The notes beneath the pieces are model-generated. The model saw only the letters and a list, made by a program, of their open reading frames with translations, was not told the DNA's origin and did not search any database. Positions 1 to 5,209 of a stretch of 7,782 nucleotides of DNA are shown in pieces (the first letter of the stretch is position 1; each line of letters starts with the position of its first letter). The stretch spans positions 1 through 7,782 of the forward strand of contig CAOSZT010000101.1 in assembly GCA_948528155.1 (NCBI GenBank). The letters are read 5' to 3'. The translations under genes and the position numbers were made by a program. This stretch comes from an uncultured Clostridia bacterium. GTDB taxonomy: Bacteria > Bacillota > Clostridia > TANB77 > CAG-508.

Positions 1-23
1 TCAAATTCTTCTATTGTATACAT
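1..23 (-). CDS. 5' end of a gene downstream of recA (recX candidate), cut by the window edge
   Basis: An ATG on the minus strand at 23-21 opens a reading frame, MYTIEEF, that runs off the window. A good ribosome binding site, AAGGAAG at 36-30, sits 6 nt upstream, which makes this a credible start rather than a chance ATG. It follows recA in the same direction but beyond recA's terminator, and a possible promoter lies in between. In many Firmicutes the gene after recA is recX, which encodes a RecA modulator, and some clostridial RecX proteins begin with a similar short lead ending in EFD. Seven residues cannot prove this, so the product name is an inference from position; rny (RNase Y) is another common neighbour. 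Confidence 0.5.
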
Positions 24-77
24 TTATTACTTCCTTTTCTTTTTTATATTTTACTATAAAAGTATTGTTTTTTCAAT

Positions 78-107
78 ATTATACTTTGGAATTTTATTTT
101 TGAACAA
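78..107 (-). promoter_or_regulatory. possible sigma-A promoter for the gene starting at 23
   Basis: On the minus strand a perfect -10, TATAAT (83-78), lies 18 nt downstream of a weak -35, TTGTTC (107-102). It falls between the recA terminator and the start codon at 23, so it would let the downstream gene be transcribed independently of recA. The -35 matches the consensus at only three positions, and the region is so AT-rich that a chance -10 is possible. Confidence 0.4.
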
Positions 108-154
108 AATTTTCGAAATAATGATTATTTTTTATATCATAATTTATTTAAAAA

Positions 155-202
155 ATTATAAAAACCATCTCAAGTTACAGTAAAAACACCATAACTTGAG
201 AT
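155..202 (-). terminator. rho-independent terminator of recA
   Basis: Bases 167-177 and 192-202 form a perfect 11-bp stem (ATCTCAAGTTA against TAACTTGAGAT) with a 14-nt loop. Read on the minus strand, the stem is followed directly by GGTTTTTATAATTTTTT, a U-rich tract. The hairpin starts 15 bases past the recA stop codon, as expected for an intrinsic terminator of that gene. Confidence 0.85.
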
Positions 203-216
203 ACTTAAATTAAAAA

Positions 217-1278
217 TTATTCTGCTTCTTCTATTTCGTCATTTTCATTTATTTCTGGTAACTCTTCTCCAAGACTTTCTTCAAAGGCTTTTGCAAAATT
301 TGCTCTTACCTTTTCTTCAACCTCTTGTAAAATATTTTCATTTTCTTTTAAATATTTTTTTACATTCTCTCTACCTTGACCAATTCTGTTACCATTATAG
401 CTAAACCATGAACCACTCTTTTCAATTATTTCCATATTAACTGCCATGTCTAAGATATTACCTGCTTTTGAAATCCCTTCTCCATAAACAACATCAAATT
501 CTGCCTCTCTAAAAGGTGGTGCTACTTTGTTTTTTATAACTTTCACTCTTGTTCTATTACCTTTAACTTCACCATCTTGTTTAATATGTTCTACTTTTCT
601 AATGTCAAGTCTTACTGATGCATAGAATTTTAATGCTCTTCCTCCTGTTGTTGTTTCTGGACTTCCAAACATTACTCCTATTTTTTCTCTTAATTGGTTT
701 ATGAATATTATTACTGTTTTTGTTTTATTTATAGCTCCTGCTAATTTTCTTAGTGCTTGTGACATTAATCTTGCTTGTAGTCCCATATGAGAATCTCCCA
801 TATCTCCATCAATTTCAGCTTTTGGAACTAGTGCTGCAACAGAGTCCACTACTATTACATCTAATGCTCCACTTCTTACTAAACTTTCTGTTATTTCTAA
901 TGCTTGTTCACCTGTATCTGGTTGTGAAACTATTAAATTATCTATATCTACTCCTATTTTTTTTGCATATACTGGGTCTAAAGCATGCTCTGCATCTATA
1001 AAAGCTGCTTCTCCTCCCATTTTTTGTGCTTCTGATACTATATGTAATGCAAGTGTTGTTTTTCCAGAAGATTCTGGTCCAAATACCTCTATTATTCTAC
1101 CTCTAGGAACTCCTCCTATACCTAAAGCCATGTCTAGACTTAATGCTCCTGTTGGTATTGCTTCTATTTCCATTGCTTTAAATTCTCCAAGTTTCATTAC
1201 TGATCCTTTTCCAAATTGTTTTTCTATTTGACTCATTGCTGCTTCTAATGCTTTTTTCCTTTCTGTATTTTCTGCCAT
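217..1278 (-). CDS. recA: RecA recombinase
   Basis: RecA binds single-stranded DNA as an ATP-dependent filament, pairs it with homologous duplex DNA, and triggers LexA self-cleavage in the SOS response. The 353-residue product has the usual bacterial length and is complete. Visible landmarks are the N-terminal helix with the GKGSVMKLG segment (residues 23-31), Walker A GPESSGKT (67-74), EH in FIDAEHALD (catalytic Glu97), the Walker B strand VIVVD (141-145), NQLREKIG (194-201), the DNA-binding loop 2 region GVMFGSPETTTGG (201-213), and KVAPPFREAEFD in the C-terminal part. The tail from about residue 336 is very acidic, as in other RecA proteins. The ATG at 1278 is preceded by AAGGAGGA, with the GGAGG core 8 nt upstream. 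There is no intein or frameshift. It has its own promoter with a LexA-like box and its own terminator. Confidence 0.99.
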   Translation of the reverse strand: MAENTERKKALEAAMSQIEKQFGKGSVMKLGEFKAMEIEAIPTGALSLDMALGIGGVPRGRIIEVFGPESSGKTTLALHIVSEAQKMGGEAAFIDAEHALDPVYAKKIGVDIDNLIVSQPDTGEQALEITESLVRSGALDVIVVDSVAALVPKAEIDGDMGDSHMGLQARLMSQALRKLAGAINKTKTVIIFINQLREKIGVMFGSPETTTGGRALKFYASVRLDIRKVEHIKQDGEVKGNRTRVKVIKNKVAPPFREAEFDVVYGEGISKAGNILDMAVNMEIIEKSGSWFSYNGNRIGQGRENVKKYLKENENILQEVEEKVRANFAKAFEESLGEELPEINENDEIEEAE

Positions 1279-1303
1279 TATTTTTTCCTCCTTAATTTTT
1301 TAT

Positions 1304-1317
1304 CGAATTCGTGTTTG
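1304..1317 (-). promoter_or_regulatory. LexA (SOS) box in the recA promoter
   Basis: CGAATTCGTGTTTG (as read on the plus strand) matches 8 of 10 half-site positions of the Gram-positive LexA/DinR palindrome CGAAC-N4-GTTCG. It begins just downstream of the recA -10 box, over the expected transcription start, where bound LexA would block RNA polymerase. The placement before recA supports it as much as the sequence does. SOS control of recA is established in Firmicutes; binding here is inferred. Confidence 0.7.
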
Positions 1318-1325
1318 ATATATAT

Positions 1326-1373
1326 TTTATATCATTAAACATTTGTTTTGTCAATACTTTTTTTATTTTTTTG
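1326..1373 (-). promoter_or_regulatory. recA sigma-A promoter with an A-tract UP-like element
   Basis: On the minus strand a perfect -35, TTGACA (1354-1349), is followed after exactly 17 nt by TATAAA (1331-1326). A TG one base upstream gives an extended -10, TGATATAAA. Immediately upstream of the -35 are two runs of seven A's (within 1357-1373), a typical UP-element-like arrangement. This predicts a strong promoter starting near 1319, about 40 nt before the recA start codon. Confidence 0.85.
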
Positions 1374-1427
1374 CATATCTATATCTATAACCTCAATTAT
1401 AGCTAATTGCTTATTTTTTAATATAGT

Positions 1428-3002
1428 CTATTTATGCCATTCTTCAATATTATAAAATTGATTAAACCAATTAGGTTGCAAACCTCCTGTTAAACCCACA
1501 CTATATGCAACAGTATATTTATTATTATATAAACTTAAATATGGTGTTTCATTAGCATAAATTTCTTCTAATCTTTTATAATCCTCTTTTAGCTTAGCTT
1601 CATCATTTAAGTTTTTGATTTCATTTATTATATTTGTAACTTCATCACTAACAAAGTTTGCTAAATTATTAGTTCCAAAAAATGTAGATAAGTCAATACT
1701 TACAGATAAATTAATACTGCATAAAATCATATCATAATTCTTATTTTTTAAATAATTTTGATACTGTTCATTTGATGCTTTTATTAAGTTGATTCTAATA
1801 CCTTGATTTTCTAATTGTGCTTTTATATTTTCTGCGACTTTTACTCTTTCTGCATCAGTTGATTTTACTACAAAATTTAAAGAAATTCTTTGTGTTCTAT
1901 AATTGACTGTTTTTTGCCAATATTTATTTTTATATTTCCAACCATCATCTATTAAAATTTGTTTTGCTTGTTCTGTATTATATATAGGCTCTTTTGCTAT
2001 TTCTTGATATATCCAATTTCCATAATCTAAAGGATAATTTGATGTATAGTAATTATCTCCATAAATACTTGAAACTATATTTGATTTATCTATTGAATAT
2101 GTTATTGCTTTTCTTACATTGGCTTGTGATAATATTTGACTTTTTGTGTTAAATGCAATAAAGTCATGTTCTCTTCCTTTCATTTCCTTTGAATTATATC
2201 CTATTGTTCCTATATATTCTTTTAAGTTACTATTTTGTGTACTTATAATGTCAATATTTCCTATTTTGAATGAATTGTATAGCTCTCCTATTGAGGAATA
2301 TATTGTTAATGTTATTTTGTCAAGTTTTAATTTATCTTTTTCTTTATAGTAATCATTTTTACTTAAAATTAATGCTGATTCTTGCACTTCACTTACTTTA
2401 TACATTCCTGTTCCTACTGGTACTATATCTGGTATAAATTCTTTGTCAATATAATATTTACTTGATAATACTGGAAATGTTAGATTATATTCAAAAAATG
2501 GAACTTCTTGACTTAATATTATTCTTATTGTTGCATCATCTACAACTTCTACCTTTGTTACATTTTGTACATTTGATGAGTATATTGTTTCTGAATCTTT
2601 TAGTCTATCTATTGTATATCTGACATCTTCTGCTGTAAATTGTTCTCCATCTGACCATTTTTTATCTTCTCTTAGTTTTATTATGTATGTTGTTTCATTT
2701 TGTTTTGCCCATTCTTTTGCTAAACATCCTTCTGCTTTGTAATCTGGTGTTAATGTGATTAATGGCTCAAATATTATTTTTGATATGTCTTGTATGTTTT
2801 TGTTTTTACTTAATATTGGATTTATACTGTCAAATGATGCTACTCCTAATTCTAGCTCTGTTATTTCTTGTGTTGTTTCTTCTTTTGTTTCATATATTGG
2901 ATTTTCTTGCTTTTGCTCATCATTTTTTATTTTTATTATTGCAAATATCATTATTACTATTGCAAATATTATGAATATGTATTTAAAATAGTTTGATTTC
3001 AT
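1428..3002 (-). CDS. ABC transporter solute-binding protein, family 5 (peptide/nickel type), membrane-anchored
   Basis: This 524-residue protein resembles the DppA/OppA/NikA group (SBP_bac_5), extracytoplasmic proteins that capture peptides or other solutes for an ABC importer. The family signature region is clear at about residues 95-134: AKEWAKQNETTYIIKLREDK followed by WSDGEQFTAEDVRYTIDRL. Also typical are the early FEPLITLTPDYKAEGCLA (78-95), a later YSIDKSNIVSSIYGD segment and the C-terminal TPYLSLYNNKYTVAYS. The N-terminus has a hydrophobic helix (about residues 7-24) followed by KIKNDEQKQ, with no lipobox and no cysteine, so it is probably an uncleaved membrane anchor rather than a lipoprotein signal. 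The ATG at 3002 has GAGGTGG just upstream. No permease or ATPase gene is next to it, so the substrate and partner transporter cannot be named. No clear terminator separates it from the recA promoter. Confidence 0.9.
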   Translation of the reverse strand: MKSNYFKYIFIIFAIVIMIFAIIKIKNDEQKQENPIYETKEETTQEITELELGVASFDSINPILSKNKNIQDISKIIFEPLITLTPDYKAEGCLAKEWAKQNETTYIIKLREDKKWSDGEQFTAEDVRYTIDRLKDSETIYSSNVQNVTKVEVVDDATIRIILSQEVPFFEYNLTFPVLSSKYYIDKEFIPDIVPVGTGMYKVSEVQESALILSKNDYYKEKDKLKLDKITLTIYSSIGELYNSFKIGNIDIISTQNSNLKEYIGTIGYNSKEMKGREHDFIAFNTKSQILSQANVRKAITYSIDKSNIVSSIYGDNYYTSNYPLDYGNWIYQEIAKEPIYNTEQAKQILIDDGWKYKNKYWQKTVNYRTQRISLNFVVKSTDAERVKVAENIKAQLENQGIRINLIKASNEQYQNYLKNKNYDMILCSINLSVSIDLSTFFGTNNLANFVSDEVTNIINEIKNLNDEAKLKEDYKRLEEIYANETPYLSLYNNKYTVAYSVGLTGGLQPNWFNQFYNIEEWHK

Positions 3003-3026
3003 AATCCACCTCTATCTCTGGTTACT

Positions 3027-3055
3027 ATAATACATTATTTAGGTGATTTTTTCAA
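3027..3055 (-). promoter_or_regulatory. sigma-A promoter of the solute-binding protein gene
   Basis: On the minus strand TTGAAA (3055-3050) and TATTAT (3032-3027) are separated by exactly 17 nt, each one mismatch from consensus. The start would be near 3020, giving a short leader of about 18 nt that contains the GAGGTGG ribosome binding site at 3012-3006. Confidence 0.7.
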
Positions 3056-3144
3056 TGGTTTTTTGGATAATTTTGAAATAATTGTTACTTGTTAATACTT
3101 TTTTTATTACTATGTAGCTAAAAAAGTTGATTTTGTGTTAGCAT

Positions 3145-3166
3145 AATTATTTTGTAACAAATAATT
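3145..3166. repeat. 8-bp inverted repeat next to a terminator
   Basis: AATTATTT (3145-3152) and AAATAATT (3159-3166) can pair around a 6-nt loop. It sits directly beside the terminator hairpin at 3167-3200. It is all A/T and may be a chance pairing or a small secondary structure that ends antisense or read-through transcripts. No protein-binding site is recognised. Confidence 0.35.
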
Positions 3167-3200
3167 GAAAAAAACCAGTTCTTGTGAACTGGTTTTTTTC
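3167..3200 (-). terminator. strong bidirectional rho-independent terminator
   Basis: A perfect 15-bp stem, GAAAAAAACCAGTTC (3167-3181) against GAACTGGTTTTTTTC (3186-3200), closes a 4-nt loop. On the minus strand the 3' arm carries seven U's and ends the gene at 3235-4947. The plus-strand copy also ends in seven T's, so it can work in both directions. A second imperfect stem with CGCT/AGCG at its core (about 3202-3226) lies between the stop codon and this hairpin. Confidence 0.9.
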
Positions 3201-3234
3201 ATAGAATCGCTAGGAGCGTTCTCTATAAAGGAAT

Positions 3235-4947
3235 TTAATATTTTTTTATACTAAAACGAGTACCTGAATTTCTTACTGCATATCTAGCTAGGCCTCTTGA
3301 AGTATAATTAAAATGACTTATTCCAGATTTTTTTCTTAATTTCTTTTCTAGTGTATTATGGTTTATAGTGTAAAATCCTCCTTTTTTTGTATTAAGCATT
3401 ATGTTGCCTTTTTCATTATACGCAACCTTTTGAATATTTTTAGAAACTATACCATGATAATTAACTTTTCCATCTTTAAATTTTACTCGGTCAACTCTCT
3501 TTCCTTTAGAATTGTATAAATCTAAATAATATCCATTTGCTTTTACTCCATAAGCATACTTGGTTTTCTTTGTAACATTTTCAGTTGGTTTATTTGGTTG
3601 AGTTGGCTGTGTTGGCTGTGTATTTATTGTTGGATTTATTATTTCTTTTATTTCTTCCAAACTCAAAATTGGTAGCATTACTGTACTGCCAGACACGTAA
3701 TAACCTACAACAAGTCCATTCTCTACAACTAATGCTGTTGACTTATCTGTTACTGTATGAAGTTTGATTTCGGATTCTGATTTTTGTAAATCATAGTTCC
3801 AAATATCTAATTTTCCATTAATGTTTCTTATCCATACAGTATTGTTCTTATCTTTCTGAACCTTATCTAGTACAACATTAGATTTTAAAACATAACTTTT
3901 TGTAACACCATTTTCTATGGCTTTAAATATTACATTGTTATTGGTATAACTTACAGATTTATCTTCAAATGTTCCAGCTATAATACTTTTAATCTGCTCA
4001 AAATTTAATAATGGTTGAATGTTACCAGATCTATCATACCATCCAATAGCCTTTCCGTTAGCATCTATAACTAAACCATTTGATTCATTAGTTAAATCAT
4101 ATAGCTTTACTTGTATATTACTATCTCCTTTTTGCAAATCATAATTCCAAAATTTTATTTTGCCGTTTGTATATCTAATATAAACAGTATTGGAATTATC
4201 TTCGGCTGCTTTGTCAACAGCACTTCCTTGAGACAACACATATCCATAGCCATTATTTCTGTAAATAACTGCATTGTTTTCAACAGTTACCTTTTTGTTA
4301 TCGTTATTGTTTTGGTTATTTCCGTTGTTTGTGTTTCCGTTGTTGGTGTTTCCGTTGCTGGTGTTTCCGTTGTTGGTGTTTCCGCTGCTGGTGTTTCCGT
4401 TGTTGGTGTTTCCATTGTTGGTGTTTCCGCTGCTGGTGTTTCCGTTGTTGGTGTTTCCATTGTTGGTGTTTCCGCTGCTGGTGTTTCCGTTGTTGGTGTT
4501 TCCATTGTTGGTATTACTATCAATTCCTAATTTTGTTTTTATTTCTTCCTCTTTTAATAATGACTTTGGTCCTGTTACTGTTTCATAACCATTAATATTT
4601 CCATTATTATCAGTTGTAAAGGATATTACATCCTTATCCAACAATTGCAAATTGATATTATTTTTTTGATACTTATAGTTATACCAATATATGGACTTAC
4701 TCATCCATATAAGATATATTGTACCAATAGAATCAATGCCACCATCCTTAGTAATAAGTGCCTTTGTCAGCTGATATGTTTCATTTCCTCCAACTGTTAA
4801 TACAGCCATACCATTTGTTATACTAAGAATCATATCATCCTTTGTATATGTTGCTGCTACCACCTGCGATATTGGTGCTACTGAAAGGATCAGTGCCAAT
4901 ACAAATGCTACTACTACCTGTGTCTGTTTCCGGAATAATTTTGTCAT
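3235..4947 (-). CDS. secreted multidomain protein with pentapeptide Asn/Thr/Gly linker, family unknown
   Basis: I do not recognise this 570-residue family. Residues 1-32 form a signal peptide (basic MTKLFRKQ, hydrophobic core, probable cleavage after VVAA). Three related ~105-residue domains follow at about 34-141, 218-325 and 328-438. Each has an aromatic strand motif (YWYNYKYQK, FWNYDLQK, IWNYDLQK) and ends in a similar helix (LLKEEEIKTKL, LLNFEQIKSII, SLEEIKEII). Domain 1 is the most diverged. Domains 1 and 2 are joined by 13 NTNNG/NTSSG pentapeptides (145-209). After a TQPTQPTQPNKPT spacer comes a distinct, very basic C-terminal domain (about 463-570) with no sorting signal or membrane helix. 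The protein is therefore probably exported and released, or held to the envelope non-covalently. The alternation of aromatic strands and NGK/DNNG turns suggests beta-rich folds, possibly involved in adhesion or wall binding; that is inference. Start: AAGGAGGA with the GGAGG core 8 nt before ATG. It has its own promoter and terminator. Confidence 0.85.
   Translation of the reverse strand: MTKLFRKQTQVVVAFVLALILSVAPISQVVAATYTKDDMILSITNGMAVLTVGGNETYQLTKALITKDGGIDSIGTIYLIWMSKSIYWYNYKYQKNNINLQLLDKDVISFTTDNNGNINGYETVTGPKSLLKEEEIKTKLGIDSNTNNGNTNNGNTSSGNTNNGNTNNGNTSSGNTNNGNTNNGNTSSGNTNNGNTSNGNTNNGNTNNGNNQNNNDNKKVTVENNAVIYRNNGYGYVLSQGSAVDKAAEDNSNTVYIRYTNGKIKFWNYDLQKGDSNIQVKLYDLTNESNGLVIDANGKAIGWYDRSGNIQPLLNFEQIKSIIAGTFEDKSVSYTNNNVIFKAIENGVTKSYVLKSNVVLDKVQKDKNNTVWIRNINGKLDIWNYDLQKSESEIKLHTVTDKSTALVVENGLVVGYYVSGSTVMLPILSLEEIKEIINPTINTQPTQPTQPNKPTENVTKKTKYAYGVKANGYYLDLYNSKGKRVDRVKFKDGKVNYHGIVSKNIQKVAYNEKGNIMLNTKKGGFYTINHNTLEKKLRKKSGISHFNYTSRGLARYAVRNSGTRFSIKKY
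4321..4515 (-). repeat. 13 x 15-bp coding tandem repeat with a 45-bp higher-order unit
   Basis: Thirteen consecutive 15-bp units (type TCCGTTGTTGGTGTT on the plus strand) encode the NTNNG/NTSSG pentapeptides. The last nine units form three near-identical 45-bp blocks starting at 4381, 4426 and 4471, each in the order GCTGCT, GTTGTT, ATTGTT variant. Only one base, near 4513, departs. All lengths are multiples of three, so copy-number change would alter linker length without breaking the frame. Confidence 0.97.
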
Positions 4948-4999
4948 AATTTTTTCCTCCTTATTTTTTTTTCAATGTACAAAAAATTCCTTAGGTTTA

Positions 5000-5022
5000 G
5001 TTTCTATAATATTACTAGAAAC
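5000..5022 (-). other. small hairpin in the 5' leader of the secreted-protein gene
   Basis: GTTTCTA (5000-5006) and TAGAAAC (5016-5022) form a 7-bp stem with a 9-nt loop. It lies in the predicted ~90-nt untranslated leader between the promoter and the ATG at 4947. It has no U-tract and does not cover the ribosome binding site, so it is not an obvious attenuator or riboswitch. Confidence 0.35.
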
Positions 5023-5043
5023 ATAATACCCTGTTACTCTTCT

Positions 5044-5072
5044 ATTATATCATACTTTACATAAAATTACAA
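5044..5072 (-). promoter_or_regulatory. sigma-A promoter of the secreted-protein gene
   Basis: On the minus strand TTGTAA (5072-5067) is followed after 17 nt by a perfect TATAAT (5049-5044), with an extended -10 TGATATAAT. The same -35, spacing and -10 occur at the transposase promoter on the other strand. The predicted start near 5037 leaves a leader of about 90 nt, longer than those of the other genes here. Confidence 0.75.
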
Positions 5073-5137
5073 CTATTCCAAAATATTCTTAGGCTAAAAT
5101 ATACGAATACTTTTTGACCATAAAATATTATAACAGC

Positions 5138-5196
5138 AAAAAAGTATTAACAACTAACTTTCATACATTATAAAAGTCTAACTGTTAATACTTTTT
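5138..5196 (-). terminator. terminator hairpin of the wall-anchored protein gene
   Basis: A perfect 14-bp inverted repeat, AAAAAGTATTAACA (5139-5152) and TGTTAATACTTTTT (5183-5196), encloses a 30-nt loop that contains a further 5-bp pairing (ACTTT/AAAGT). On the minus strand the 3' arm ends in six U's, 14 bases or so past the stop codon. The AT-rich stem and long loop make it weaker than the terminators at 155-202 and 3167-3200. The plus-strand copy also ends in T's. Confidence 0.65.
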
Positions 5197-5209
5197 ATTA
5201 TAATTATTT

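Noticed and set aside
1385..1409. Inverted repeats after the solute-binding gene considered as its terminator
   Set aside because: The two overlapping 6-bp stems are almost all A/T and are followed by A-runs, not U-runs, in the direction of transcription.
4287..4523. Same-strand shifted frame of Thr/Glu/Pro repeats inside the secreted-protein gene
   Set aside because: It is an overlapping frame of the same 15-bp array, with no Shine-Dalgarno sequence at its ATG. It would only matter if frameshifting were shown.
4274..4595. Open plus-strand frames reading LLVFPLLVFP and CWCFRCWCFR over the 15-bp repeat
   Set aside because: They are frame shadows of the tandem repeat: their periodicity follows the 15-bp unit, they lack ribosome binding sites, and the opposite strand has a convincing full-length gene.
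4948..5037. Long leader of the secreted-protein gene considered as a riboswitch
   Set aside because: Only one weak 7-bp hairpin is visible, with no conserved aptamer core and no terminator or sequestered ribosome binding site.
5141..5182. Plus-strand promoter TTAACA-N16-TATAAA in the hairpin loop, considered as a real gene promoter
   Set aside because: No plus-strand gene follows it, and AT-rich loops often give such matches. It is kept only as a point in the motif finding.
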